NCBI GenBank assembly: GCA_021733945.1
Contig: JAIPJX010000027.1
Coordinates: forward strand, 1 to 41,857
DNA length: 41,857 nt
Direction of reading: 5' to 3'
DNA from: Verrucomicrobiota bacterium
GTDB lineage: Bacteria > Verrucomicrobiota > Verrucomicrobiia > Limisphaerales > SIBE01
Shown here piece after piece: positions 7,305 through 16,018 of the stretch. Position 1 is the first letter of the stretch. Each line of letters starts with the position of its first letter. The notes beneath the pieces are model-generated. The model saw nothing but the letters and a program-made list of their open reading frames with translations. It searched no databases and was not told the origin of the DNA. The position numbers and the translations under genes are program-made.

Positions 7305-8473
7305 ACGCGCCGAAAAGCATCCGCGTGCTGTATGTGCACAACAGCGCCGACATTTACGGCGCGAGCCGGTCGCTTCTGAGGTTGTTGCCGAGAATCCGGG
7401 AGCGCGGTTTTGCGCCGTGCGTCGTGTTGCCGGAGGACGGGCCGTTGCGGCGCAGAATCGCGGAACTGGATGTGGAGGTGATCATCGATCCCTGGTTGTC
7501 CGTGATTGATCGGGCGAGTTTCCGCGGACTGAAGCTGGTTTGGTTTGGTCTGAGATTTCCGGTGTCGGTGTTCCGTTTGTTCCGTTTGATCCGCACCCGG
7601 GGCATTGGTCTGGTGCACACGAACACCGGTGTGATGCCCTCGCCCGGGCTGGCGGCCCGCCTGGCGGGGGTGCCGCATGTGTGGCATGTGCGCGACAGTT
7701 TTTTGGAGTTTCGTTCCCTGTGGAAGGTTTATCGCCGGTACATCACGACGTTTGCGAATCGCGTGCTGGCGGTGTCGAACCCGATCGCAGGGCAGTTCGA
7801 CGGGGCCCGCAATGTCAGCGTGGTGCACAACGGCGTGCCGATGGAGGAATTCCCGGATGTGGGGCCGGAGGAGGCGGCAGCCGTCCGGAGCAAACACGGT
7901 CTGGATGGGCTGCCGGTGGTGGGCTGTGTGGGGCGGATCAAGTTGGTGCGAAAGGGGCAGGAGACCCTGGTGCAGGCTGCGGGTCTGCTCAAAGAGCGGG
8001 GGATCCGTGCGAAATACCTGTTTGTGGGATCTCCGTTTCCCGGCAACGAAGATCATCTGCGCACCCTGCAGCAAATGGCGCGGGATCTGGGGGTGGAAGG
8101 GAACATGGTGTTTACCGGGGAAATGGCCGATGTGCGGCCGGCGTATGCGGCGATGGATGTATTTGTGCTGCCCTCGGGCCAGCCGGAGCCGTTTGGCGGG
8201 GTGGTGCTCGAAGCGATGGCTTTGAAGCGACCGGTGATCGCCACGGCAATCGGTGGATCGCTCGATCAGGTGGAGGACGGGCAGACCGGGTTTCTGGTGC
8301 CTCCGGGGGATCCGGCGGCACTGGCAGAAAAGATTGCTGTGCTGTTGCAGGATCCGCAGCGACGTAAGAGTATGGGGGACGCCGGACGGCAGCGACTCGA
8401 GCGGCTGTTCTCGATTGAAATCATGATATCAAGATTTGAAGGCGTTTACCGTGATCTCACAGGAATAAAATGA
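7301..8473 (+). CDS. Family 4 (GT-B) glycosyltransferase
   Basis: This 390-residue GT-B enzyme has a glycosyltransferase 4-like N-terminal domain (VLYVHNSADIYGASRSLLRLL, with the conserved G-A-x-R/E-x-x-x), then VVHNGVP, then a group 1 C-terminal domain (VGCVGRIKLVRKGQETLVQA). The nucleotide-sugar signature is PSGQPEPFGGVVLEAMALKR near residue 290, with the E-x7-E pattern. It ends with the usual GFLVPPGDPAALAEKI segment. The start overlaps the upstream GT2 gene by four bases and its end overlaps the DUF362 gene by four bases. The sugar transferred cannot be predicted. The reading frame is open further upstream, but MNAPKSIRVLYVH is clearly the N-terminus. Confidence 0.9.
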   Translation: MNAPKSIRVLYVHNSADIYGASRSLLRLLPRIRERGFAPCVVLPEDGPLRRRIAELDVEVIIDPWLSVIDRASFRGLKLVWFGLRFPVSVFRLFRLIRTRGIGLVHTNTGVMPSPGLAARLAGVPHVWHVRDSFLEFRSLWKVYRRYITTFANRVLAVSNPIAGQFDGARNVSVVHNGVPMEEFPDVGPEEAAAVRSKHGLDGLPVVGCVGRIKLVRKGQETLVQAAGLLKERGIRAKYLFVGSPFPGNEDHLRTLQQMARDLGVEGNMVFTGEMADVRPAYAAMDVFVLPSGQPEPFGGVVLEAMALKRPVIATAIGGSLDQVEDGQTGFLVPPGDPAALAEKIAVLLQDPQRRKSMGDAGRQRLERLFSIEIMISRFEGVYRDLTGIK

Positions 8474-9546
8474 GCGGAACGAATCCAGCACGATCGGAGG
8501 TCGGTACCGGGTCGGAGGGAAAAGGCGTGGCGGGATCCAGGCCGACGCCGAGGGTGTTTCTCGAGCGTTTGGGGGAGACCTACGACGCGACCGTGTTGGC
8601 GGGGCTGGAATGGGCGGGTTTTTTTGAAACCGTCAAACCGGGGTCGACCGTTTTCCTGAAGCCGAACCTGACGTTTCCGACCTATCATCCCGGGGTCATG
8701 ACCTCGTTTGAGTGCCTGACTGCCGTTACGGAATTACTGGTGGCCAGGGGGTATCAGGTGATCATCGGGGAAGCGGACAGCGGTGGGTACAATCGTTTTT
8801 CGATTGATGAGGTGTTTCGCAAGATCGGCATTCAGGAGCTGGCCGAACGAACGGGAGCCCGGATGGTGAACATCAGCTTTACGGAGCCGGAGATCATTCG
8901 GATCAAGAAGGGATTTCGGCGGCTCTCGGTTCCGTTGCCCAAGCTGATCCTGCACGAGATTGACGCGTTCATCACGCTGCCGGTGCCCAAGATCCACATG
9001 AACACACTGATCTCCATGTCGATCAAGAACCAGTGGGGATGCATCCAGGAACCGAGCGAACGATTGAAGCTGCATCCGTATTTTGCGGAGGTCATCTTTG
9101 AGGTTTGCCGCCGGTTGCCCAAGGCGTTTTCAATCATCGACGGGCGGTATGGCTTAAACGGGAGCGGACCGATGCGGGGCAACCCGGTCCGGTTGGACTG
9201 GCTCCTGGTATCGAATGATCTGGTGGCCGCGGACCGGGCCTGTTGCCGCCTGATGCAGGTGGAGGAAGAGCGGGTGGGGCATTTGCGCTATTTCCGGTCG
9301 CAAGCCTGGTGGTCCGAATACGATGCGATAGAGTTCAACCAGCCGTTGGAACCGTTTGTGAAGGAGAAGTTTTACCTGCGCCGGGCGTGGACCGATCTTC
9401 CGGGACTCGCGTGTTTCAACAGCGCCTTTTTGGCCTGGTTGGGGTATCGGTCCCCGCTCGCCAGCCTGTTGCATTGGCTGTTATACCTATTCCGCGAGCC
9501 GTTTTACGATTACGAAGGTGAGAAGAAACGGGTGCGTGACAAGTAG
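8470..9546 (+). CDS. DUF362 domain-containing protein
   Basis: This 358-residue protein matches the DUF362 family: VFLKPNLTFPTYHPGVMTS, then VIIGEADSGG, then ITLPVPKIHMNTLISMSIKNQWGC, and later IIDGRYGLNGSGPMRGNP and NDLVAADRACCRLM. The family is of unknown biochemical function and many members carry an attached 4Fe-4S ferredoxin module. None is present here, and no CxxCxxC cluster motif is visible. The C-terminus has a hydrophobic stretch (FLAWLGYRSPLASLLHWLLYLF, residues about 315-340) that may be amphipathic or membrane-associated. Start and stop overlap or abut neighbouring glycosyltransferase genes, so it is part of the polysaccharide operon. A job there is inferred from position only. 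Confidence 0.8.
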   Translation: MSGTNPARSEVGTGSEGKGVAGSRPTPRVFLERLGETYDATVLAGLEWAGFFETVKPGSTVFLKPNLTFPTYHPGVMTSFECLTAVTELLVARGYQVIIGEADSGGYNRFSIDEVFRKIGIQELAERTGARMVNISFTEPEIIRIKKGFRRLSVPLPKLILHEIDAFITLPVPKIHMNTLISMSIKNQWGCIQEPSERLKLHPYFAEVIFEVCRRLPKAFSIIDGRYGLNGSGPMRGNPVRLDWLLVSNDLVAADRACCRLMQVEEERVGHLRYFRSQAWWSEYDAIEFNQPLEPFVKEKFYLRRAWTDLPGLACFNSAFLAWLGYRSPLASLLHWLLYLFREPFYDYEGEKKRVRDK

Positions 9547-9598
9547 AAATACCCGCCGGGCATCCTTCGGACTGCCGGTTGGCATTGGAGTTTCATCG

Positions 9599-10420
9599 AT
9601 GGATCTGAATCAACAGACGGTGCAAGAGGATGGCTCCGGTCGTTCGGGGCCCGCTGTGCAGCGAGTGAATGTTCTCGGCGTCGGGCTCAGTGTGCTGAAT
9701 CTGGAAACGGCGGTGGCGGCGATTGCAGAGGCGGTGCAGACGCGAACCAAGGGGTATGTCTGTGTAACCGGGGTTCACGGGGTGTCCGAGGCCCAGAGTG
9801 ATCCGGCGTTCCGAACGATTTTGAATCGGGCATTTCTTTGTACTCCGGATGGCATGCCGATGGTGTGGATGGGCAAGGCGGCGGGATTCCGAGAAATGGA
9901 TCGGGTTTACGGGCCGGACCTGATGCTGGAGGTGTTTCGGTGGAGTCAGAAGCGGCCGGTCCGGCATTTCTTTTTCGGAGGTGCTCCCGGAGTTGCCGGG
10001 GAGTTGAAGGCCTCCCTGGAGGCACGGTTTCCCGGGGTGCAAATTGCGGGCTGTTATACTCCGCCGTTTCGGCCACTGGACGAGGCGGAAGAGGCGGATC
10101 TCAGGAAGCAGGTGACGGAAGCCCGGGTGGACCTTTTCTGGGTTGGCTTGAGCACTCCGAAGCAGGAACGGTTCATGGCGAACTATCTGGACAAGCTGGA
10201 TGCGACCGTGATGTTCGGGGTGGGTGCCGCGTTCGATTTTCACGCAGGGCGGGTGCCGCAGGCTCCCAAGTGGATGCAACGCAGTGGTTTGGAATGGTTT
10301 TTCAGGCTTTGCAAGGAACCCCGCCGACTGTGGCGACGGTATTTGAAGAACAATCCGTTGTTTGTGGGGCGTGCGTTTCTACAGCTCACGCGGCTCCGGA
10401 AATATCGGCTTGATGCATGA
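9599..10420 (+). CDS. WecG/TagA/CpsF family glycosyltransferase
   Basis: This 273-residue protein belongs to glycosyltransferase family 26. Visible marks are the N-terminal VNVLGVGLSVLNLETAVAAI, the catalytic-region motif LCTPDGMPMVWMGK near residue 85, RVYGPDLM, FFFGGAPGVA, and the C-terminal FWVGLSTPKQERFM ... MFGVGAAFDFHAG ... APKWMQRSGLEWFFRL. Relatives move ManNAc-type sugars to undecaprenyl-PP-linked acceptors. The ATG at 9599 has GGAG eight bases upstream; the frame is open earlier but overlaps the DUF362 gene. It probably acts early in chain assembly. Confidence 0.9.
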   Translation: MDLNQQTVQEDGSGRSGPAVQRVNVLGVGLSVLNLETAVAAIAEAVQTRTKGYVCVTGVHGVSEAQSDPAFRTILNRAFLCTPDGMPMVWMGKAAGFREMDRVYGPDLMLEVFRWSQKRPVRHFFFGGAPGVAGELKASLEARFPGVQIAGCYTPPFRPLDEAEEADLRKQVTEARVDLFWVGLSTPKQERFMANYLDKLDATVMFGVGAAFDFHAGRVPQAPKWMQRSGLEWFFRLCKEPRRLWRRYLKNNPLFVGRAFLQLTRLRKYRLDA

Positions 10421-10474
10421 ACCCATGGGGCTTTAGCTTGTGGGTTCGGTTTTGAAACGATTGGAACGACATCT

Positions 10475-11488
10475 ATGGATACAAATTCGGGCAAGATTCT
10501 GGTTTGCGGCGCGGGTGGATTTATTGGAGGTCACCTGGTGGCCGACCTGCTGAAACTCGGCTACACGGATATCCGGGCGGTCGATCAAAAACCTTTTAAG
10601 GAATGGTACCAGCAAGCGCATGAAGTGGAGAACCTCCGGTTGGATCTCCAGGATAAATCGGCCTGTGAACGGGCCAGTCGGGATGTGCGCACGGTTTACA
10701 ATCTGGCCGCGGACATGGGCGGCATGGGGTTCATCGAAAACAACCGGGCGCTTTGCATGTTGTCCGTGCTGATCAACACCCATTTGCTCATGGCAGCCCA
10801 GAAGTTTAATGTCGACCGGTTCTTTTATGCCTCCTCCGCCTGCGTTTACGCGGCGGAAAAACAGGTCACGGCTGACGTGGTCGCGTTGAAAGAGGCGGAT
10901 GCTTATCCCGCCATGCCTGAGGATGGGTATGGTTGGGAGAAACTGTTCAGCGAACGCATGTGCCGCCATTTCCGTGAAGATTTCGGAATCGCGACCCGTA
11001 TGGCGCGTTACCACAATGTTTACGGTCCCTTCGGCACGTATGACGGCGGGCGTGAGAAAGCGCCTGCAGCCATCTGCCGCAAGGTGATCCAGGCCAAACT
11101 TTCCGGAAAGCGGGAAATTGAGATCTGGGGGGATGGAAGTCAGACTCGGAGTTTCATGTATATCGATGATTGCGTGAAGGGGACCCAGGACATTCTGGCG
11201 AGCGACCTCGAGGAGCCAATCAACCTGGGCAGCAACGAGTTGGTGACGATCAACCAGTTGGTGGACATTGTGGAGGAGATTGGGGGAGTCAAACTCAAAC
11301 GAACCTACAATTTGAAGGCCCCGAAGGGGGTCCGGGGTCGGAACAGTGATAACACTCTGATTAGGAAATACCTGGGGTGGGAGCCGTCCACAAAGCTCCG
11401 AGATGGATTGGAGAAGACCTACCGGTGGATTTACGATCAGATGAACTCGGCTGGCGCGGATACGACGATGCCGGTGCTGGGGGTGTAA
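10475..11488 (+). CDS. GDP-mannose 3,5-epimerase-like NAD-dependent epimerase
   Basis: This 337-residue extended short-chain dehydrogenase has an NAD-binding GAGGFIGGHL motif near residue 13. Its segments [67 protein letters not shown] and PKGVRGRNSDNTLI closely resemble the plant ascorbate-pathway enzyme GME. The catalytic Y-x-x-x-K (YGWEK) and the cysteine of SSAC, which acts as acid/base in GME, are both present. The expected reaction is GDP-D-mannose to GDP-L-galactose (and GDP-L-gulose), supplying an L-sugar to the polysaccharide. Identification is by recalled family motifs. GDP-mannose synthesis genes are not in the window. Confidence 0.82.
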   Translation: MDTNSGKILVCGAGGFIGGHLVADLLKLGYTDIRAVDQKPFKEWYQQAHEVENLRLDLQDKSACERASRDVRTVYNLAADMGGMGFIENNRALCMLSVLINTHLLMAAQKFNVDRFFYASSACVYAAEKQVTADVVALKEADAYPAMPEDGYGWEKLFSERMCRHFREDFGIATRMARYHNVYGPFGTYDGGREKAPAAICRKVIQAKLSGKREIEIWGDGSQTRSFMYIDDCVKGTQDILASDLEEPINLGSNELVTINQLVDIVEEIGGVKLKRTYNLKAPKGVRGRNSDNTLIRKYLGWEPSTKLRDGLEKTYRWIYDQMNSAGADTTMPVLGV

Positions 11489-11548
11489 AAAAAATGTCGG
11501 GGAATTGAGCTGAATTGCCCTGGAACTGTCTGATAGGTAGGCTTGGAA

Positions 11549-12523
11549 ATGACCGAACTCAAGAATTCGAACCGCTCACTGCTCGAGGAAATCCGTGTGG
11601 ATTTCCCGCGGTTTTGGCGTGGGGTGCCCGACAAGGGCTTTTTTTTCGGGTTGCTGGTTCTGTGGAGTGTTCTGTTTCAGTTCTGGGGCAACGCGGTTTT
11701 TGGGTGGATCGACTCGTCTTCGATGTTTGAGTGGGCGTATTTTGTGCATGACACGGCCTCCGAGGACGGGCATGGGCTTCTGATCCCGTTCGTTGTGCTC
11801 GGTTTGATCTGGTGGAAACGGGAGGAGCTGATTGGCTTGCCCAAACGGACCTGGTGGCCCGCTCTTTTCCTGATCGTTCTGGGGTTGGTGCTGCATTTGG
11901 TGGGGTTTATGGTGCAGCAGACCCGTGTCTCGATTGTTGGATACTGCCTGGGTGTGTATGGATTGACCGGGCTCGCATGGGGGCCGCGCTGGTTGAAATC
12001 CACGTTTTTCCCGATGTTCCTGCTGCTGTTCTGCGTGCCGTTTGGCACGTTGAGTGATCCGATCACCCTTCCGCTGCGGATCCTGGTCACCAAGGCTTCG
12101 GTTGGATTTTCCAATGCGGTGCTCGGCATTTCGGTGATGAGCGACGGGACATTCATTTTTTCCGAGGCGTTTCGGTATAACGTGGCGGCTGCGTGCAGTG
12201 GGTTGCGCAGCCTGACCGCGCTGTCGATCATCACCGTGATCTACGGATTTGTGACGTTTCGGCCGATCTGGAAACGCCTGGTGATCATAGCGTCGGCTGC
12301 TCCGATCGCGGTTGCCGGGAATATCAGTCGGCTGACGATCGTCATTGTGACCGGGGACGCGTTTGGTCATGAGGCAGGGAAGATGATCGAGCAGAAACTG
12401 GGTTTTGTGACGTTTGCTGTTGCGATGGCGTGCATGTTCGGCGTGGGCTATCTGCTGCGGGACCGGGAAACAGAAGGGGGAGGGCGTTCGAAACGGGTGG
12501 GCGTGGAGGCCACCCCGGCATGA
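11549..12523 (+). CDS. Exosortase
   Basis: This 324-residue integral membrane protein has about eight hydrophobic segments. It is the transpeptidase-like enzyme thought to recognise and cleave PEP-CTERM tails. The predicted catalytic triad is visible: C216 in AACSGLRSLTAL, R261 in NISRLTIV and H274 in FGHEAGK. The early HGLLIPFVVLGLIWWKRE segment is also typical. It overlaps the EpsI gene by four bases (ATGA at 12520-12523), the classic exosortase arrangement, and sits inside a polysaccharide locus as EpsH-type exosortases usually do. The ATG at 11549 is preceded by a GGTAGG-like site; a TTG two codons earlier is possible. The PEP-CTERM protein at 35543-36202 is the only visible substrate. 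Confidence 0.92.
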   Translation: MTELKNSNRSLLEEIRVDFPRFWRGVPDKGFFFGLLVLWSVLFQFWGNAVFGWIDSSSMFEWAYFVHDTASEDGHGLLIPFVVLGLIWWKREELIGLPKRTWWPALFLIVLGLVLHLVGFMVQQTRVSIVGYCLGVYGLTGLAWGPRWLKSTFFPMFLLLFCVPFGTLSDPITLPLRILVTKASVGFSNAVLGISVMSDGTFIFSEAFRYNVAAACSGLRSLTALSIITVIYGFVTFRPIWKRLVIIASAAPIAVAGNISRLTIVIVTGDAFGHEAGKMIEQKLGFVTFAVAMACMFGVGYLLRDRETEGGGRSKRVGVEATPA

Positions 12524-13296
12524 ACTCACAGAAATGGATTTTATTTGGTGTGGTGACGGTGTTGATTGCCCTGAGTGCGGCGTTCCTGAATCGGTTGCAG
12601 GCGGGCCGCAAGCTGGGGCAACCCGGTCTGAAAATGGTGGACCGGCTGGTGCACGACGAGAATTCGAATGTGATCGGGACCAACACGGTGGATCTGCCGC
12701 TGAGGGTTTTGGATTATGATTCGGAGCCCCTGCCCGTTTCGATGGCGGAATTGGGCTGGTTGCCCTCGGACACAACGTATGGCCGGAGGCACTACCAGAA
12801 TCCTTTCGGGCATTGGGTTGATATCAGCGTGGTTTTGATGGGGACCGATCGCACGAGCATTCACAAGCCGGAGGTTTGTTTGGAAGGTCAGGGATGGGGG
12901 ATTGAACGTTCGGATCTCATTTTTGTGCAGGTTCCCCGCCCCCAACCCTATGACTTGCCGGTGATGCGCCTGCTTTCCCCGCCCAAGCGGGTTCGGACCG
13001 AATCCGGGGAGATTGACACTTATCGGGCGGTGTTCGCCTACTGGTTTGTCTCGGACCATCGGCTCACCGCAAAACACGGGGAACGCATGTGGTGGATGGC
13101 GAGAGATCTGATCACATCCGGAGTTCTGTCGCGGTGGGCGTATGTGGCGTATTATTCGATCTGCAAAGCCGACGAGGTTGACACGACGTTCGAGCGGATG
13201 AAGGAATTCATCGCGGCCTCGGTGCCCGAGTTTCAGCTGGTGCCGGGTCCGGACTCCGGAGGGATGCCGGTGGCGCAAATGGAAGGGAAACCCTAG
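12520..13296 (+). CDS. Exosortase-associated EpsI family protein
   Basis: This 258-residue protein has one N-terminal membrane segment (ILFGVVTVLIALSAAFL) and an EpsI-type (DUF3485) domain outside the membrane. The hallmark H-K-P-E-V-C-L-E-G-Q-G-W is present, with C120. Other family marks are ISVVLMGTDRTSIH and the FAYWFVSDHRLT segment. The family accompanies exosortases and is needed for polysaccharide production or protein sorting in some systems; its biochemical role is unknown. It is translationally coupled to the exosortase. Confidence 0.88.
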   Translation: MNSQKWILFGVVTVLIALSAAFLNRLQAGRKLGQPGLKMVDRLVHDENSNVIGTNTVDLPLRVLDYDSEPLPVSMAELGWLPSDTTYGRRHYQNPFGHWVDISVVLMGTDRTSIHKPEVCLEGQGWGIERSDLIFVQVPRPQPYDLPVMRLLSPPKRVRTESGEIDTYRAVFAYWFVSDHRLTAKHGERMWWMARDLITSGVLSRWAYVAYYSICKADEVDTTFERMKEFIAASVPEFQLVPGPDSGGMPVAQMEGKP

Positions 13297-13377
13297 CCGC
13301 ATTCTGGAAAAACCCCGAGGGGTTGATGCTATAGAGTTTGCATTTGGCCTGATCCCGCACCTAATCTGAGTTGTTCC

Positions 13378-14781
13378 ATGTTACGTCAACAACACCATAT
13401 TCGTGCGCAGTTTCAGAAATTGCTGGACGCGGTTTTGTTTGCGTTCAGTTTTTTCGTCGCGCACTGGGTGCGTTCGCACAACCCGCAGTTGGCGGCGTTT
13501 GGGGGCACGGCGGATATTACTCCTTTTTCCGAGGTGGCGTGGTTGTTGTTGATCATTGTTCCGGTCGCCCCGTTTTTGCTGGAAATGCAGGGCTTCTACA
13601 ACCGCTCCATCATCACGACGCGGCTTCGAACGTCCTGGCAGTTGTTCCGGGCGTGTACGGCAAGCGTGCTGGCGGTGATTTTGGCGATGTTCCTTGCGAA
13701 GGAGGAGCTCGCACGCTGGGTGGTGATTCTGTTTGGTCTCGTCAGCTTTGTGTTGATCCTGGCAAAGGAGAATCTGAGCTGGTACTATCAGGAGGCCAAG
13801 GCTGGCAATTCCCGATTCCGCAAACGCCTGATCGTGGTGGGAGCTGCCGAGGACACCGCCAAACTTTGGACCGGGCACGCGGGGCGGGCTGGGAAGATAC
13901 CGGAAGGGATCGAGGTGGTGGCGCGGTTGAACCTCAACGAAACCTCCGTGGACCAGCTGATTGAAGAAGTGCATCGGCACTCGGCCAACGGCGTTGTGAT
14001 CAGTGCCAAACACACTTTTTTCGGGCAGGTCGAGAAGGCCATTCAGGCGTGCGAACTGGAGGGAGTGGAAGCCTGGCTGCTGGCGGACTTCTTTAATACG
14101 CAGCTTTCCCGGACGATGTTGGACGACTACTACGGACGGCCGATGCTGATTTTCCGGTCTGCGCCGGAAGAGTCCTGGCAGGGCCTGGCCAAGCAGGTGC
14201 TTGACGTGAGTGTCGCCTTCGTGCTGCTGGTCCTGCTGTCTCCGCTTTTTCTGGTGATGGTGGCCCTGATTCGATGGACCTCCAGTGGGCCGGCCATGTT
14301 TCGGCAGCAGCGCAGCGGTTTGAACGGGCGCCCCTTCACGATGTTGAAGTTCCGGTCGATGGTCAGCGATGCCGAGCAGCGCCGACAGGAGCTCGAAGCG
14401 TTGAACGAAATGGCAGGGCCGGTGTTTAAGATTTCCGAGGATCCGAGGATCACGCCGGTGGGAAGGTTTTTGCGCAAATACAGTATTGATGAATTACCGC
14501 AGCTGCTGAATGTGCTGCGGGGCGAGATGAGTTTGGTGGGGCCGCGACCGCTGCCCGTGGATGAGGTGCAGCGTTTTGACGATTTTGCGCATCGTCGCCG
14601 ACTCAGTGTGAAGCCGGGGTTGACGTGCCTGTGGCAGATCAGCGGTCGAAACAACGTGAAGGATTTTAAGGATTGGGTTCGGCTGGATCTGGAGTATATC
14701 GACAACTGGTCGCTCTGGCTGGACATCAAGATCCTGTTTCGGACGATCCCCGTGGTGCTCTCCGGGACGGGTGCCAAATGA
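13378..14781 (+). CDS. Polyprenyl-phosphate sugar-1-phosphate transferase (initiating glycosyltransferase)
   Basis: This 467-residue protein has hydrophobic segments in the first 120 residues, a central CoA-binding-like Rossmann domain (KRLIVVGAAEDTAKLW), and a C-terminal bacterial sugar transferase domain from about residue 275 (LDVSVAFVLLVLLSPLFLVM). The catalytic region is clear: MFRQQRSGLNGRPFTMLKFRSM, then KYSIDELPQLLNVLRGEM, SLVGPRPLP and KPGLTCLWQISGRN. Proteins of this WcaJ/PssY/EpsE type transfer a sugar phosphate from UDP-sugar to undecaprenyl phosphate, starting the repeat unit. Its place directly behind exosortase and EpsI fits the EPS-exosortase association. The start is the ATG at 13378. 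The 81-base gap upstream holds a short GC-rich inverted repeat (aaccccgaggggtt) but no T-run. Confidence 0.9.
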   Translation: MLRQQHHIRAQFQKLLDAVLFAFSFFVAHWVRSHNPQLAAFGGTADITPFSEVAWLLLIIVPVAPFLLEMQGFYNRSIITTRLRTSWQLFRACTASVLAVILAMFLAKEELARWVVILFGLVSFVLILAKENLSWYYQEAKAGNSRFRKRLIVVGAAEDTAKLWTGHAGRAGKIPEGIEVVARLNLNETSVDQLIEEVHRHSANGVVISAKHTFFGQVEKAIQACELEGVEAWLLADFFNTQLSRTMLDDYYGRPMLIFRSAPEESWQGLAKQVLDVSVAFVLLVLLSPLFLVMVALIRWTSSGPAMFRQQRSGLNGRPFTMLKFRSMVSDAEQRRQELEALNEMAGPVFKISEDPRITPVGRFLRKYSIDELPQLLNVLRGEMSLVGPRPLPVDEVQRFDDFAHRRRLSVKPGLTCLWQISGRNNVKDFKDWVRLDLEYIDNWSLWLDIKILFRTIPVVLSGTGAK

Positions 14782-14863
14782 GATTGCATTGGGTGGTTCG
14801 AAACCGGAGCGATCGGGGTGAGCTCAGCCCGCCTGCTTCCCTCACCGACTTGGAACCTGTCTT

Positions 14864-15907
14864 ATGGCCCTCCGAAAAAAGAAACCTGAATCCAGGCAGC
14901 CTCCGATCTCCGTCGTGACGGGAGGGGCGGGCTTCCTGGGGTCCCATCTGGTCGATCTGCTGTTGCTGCGGGGGCATCAGGTCATCGCCATCGACAATCT
15001 GGTCACAGGGTCTGTCGACAACATTGCGCATCTGGCGGGCAACGGCGCGTTTCGTTTTATTCAGCAGGACGTGACCGACTTTTTGTTCCTGAAGGAAGCG
15101 GTGGATTACGTGTGGCACTTTGCTTCTCCGGCCAGTCCGATTGATTATCTTGAGCTGCCGATCCAGACGCTCAAGGTCGGTTCGCTGGGAACCCACAAGG
15201 CACTCGGACTGGCGAAGGACAAGGGCGCGCGATTCCTGCTGGCGTCGACTTCGGAGGTTTACGGAGATCCGTTGATCCATCCGCAGAGGGAGGATTACTG
15301 GGGCAACGTGAACCCCATCGGGCCAAGGGGATGTTACGATGAAGCGAAACGGTTTGCCGAAGCCCTCACAATGGCATATCATCGCCAACACGGCCTGATG
15401 ACTCGCATTGTGCGGATCTTCAACACCTACGGACCCCGGATGCGGCTGAAGGATGGGCGGGTGGTTCCGGCCTTTATTGCGCAGGCACTCGAAGGCAGGG
15501 CGCTGACGGTTTTCGGGGACGGCAGCCAGACGCGCAGTTTTTGTTACTGCACGGATCTGGTGGAAGGAATTTATCGGTTGATGATGTCGGGTGAGTCGGA
15601 GCCTGTGAATATCGGGAATCCCGCGGAGATGACGGTGGCGGAGTTTGCGCGGGAAGTGATCCGGTTGACCGGATCGCGGAGTCGGATCGTGTTTGAACCG
15701 TTGCCGCAGGACGATCCGCGGCAGAGGCGACCGGATATTGGCCGGGCGAAAAAGCTCCTGGGATGGGCGCCGACGGTGGATCTGGCGATCGGGTTGGAAA
15801 AGACCATCGACTATTTCGGTGGGAGAGTGAGTGGCAAGGCGAAGGAAAAGAGCGCAAGCGGGAAAAAAACGAGAGCGAAATCGAAGAAAATCAGCTTTTC
15901 TGATTGA
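14864..15907 (+). CDS. UDP-glucuronate decarboxylase-like NAD-dependent epimerase/dehydratase
   Basis: This 347-residue extended SDR enzyme has [15 protein letters not shown] near residue 20, [46 protein letters not shown] (the Y-x-x-x-K pair) and FNTYGPRM, plus [15 protein letters not shown]. The HFASPASP and STSEVYGDP pattern is characteristic of UDP-xylose synthase, which oxidises and decarboxylates UDP-glucuronate to UDP-xylose. The last 25 residues are an unusual lysine- and serine-rich tail ([18 protein letters not shown]) absent from typical members; it may be an extension that binds acidic surfaces or nothing specific. This is the last gene of the polysaccharide group. Confidence 0.87.
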   Translation: MALRKKKPESRQPPISVVTGGAGFLGSHLVDLLLLRGHQVIAIDNLVTGSVDNIAHLAGNGAFRFIQQDVTDFLFLKEAVDYVWHFASPASPIDYLELPIQTLKVGSLGTHKALGLAKDKGARFLLASTSEVYGDPLIHPQREDYWGNVNPIGPRGCYDEAKRFAEALTMAYHRQHGLMTRIVRIFNTYGPRMRLKDGRVVPAFIAQALEGRALTVFGDGSQTRSFCYCTDLVEGIYRLMMSGESEPVNIGNPAEMTVAEFAREVIRLTGSRSRIVFEPLPQDDPRQRRPDIGRAKKLLGWAPTVDLAIGLEKTIDYFGGRVSGKAKEKSASGKKTRAKSKKISFSD

Positions 15908-15909
15908 CC

Positions 15910-15984
15910 ATGCGCCGTATTTTGCTTAACCAGCTCGCCTACTATTTCTCCGAAACCGCTCGACTTTGGTCCGGTTTAAAGTAG
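15910..15984 (+). CDS. Possible 24-residue small ORF or leader peptide
   Basis: Between the decarboxylase gene and pilM an ATG opens a 24-codon frame (starts MRRILLNQLAYYF, ends RLWSGLK) two bases after the upstream stop. There is no clear ribosome binding site other than possible coupling to the upstream stop. No family is recognised. It may simply be chance, or a leader ahead of the pilus genes. Confidence 0.2.
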   Translation: MRRILLNQLAYYFSETARLWSGLK

Positions 15985-16018
15985 AACATTTGCACGCAAC
16001 ACGTGTCGAAAATATTAG

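Noticed and set aside
10420..10446. Hairpin aaccca ... tgggtt between the WecG and epimerase genes, followed by cggtttt
   Set aside because: The stem is only six base pairs with a 15-base loop and a short T-run, so it is not convincing as a terminator and the genes look co-transcribed.
13316..13340. Short palindrome aaccccgaggggtt before the sugar transferase gene
   Set aside because: There is no T-run and the loop is only two bases; chance is likely in GC-rich DNA.
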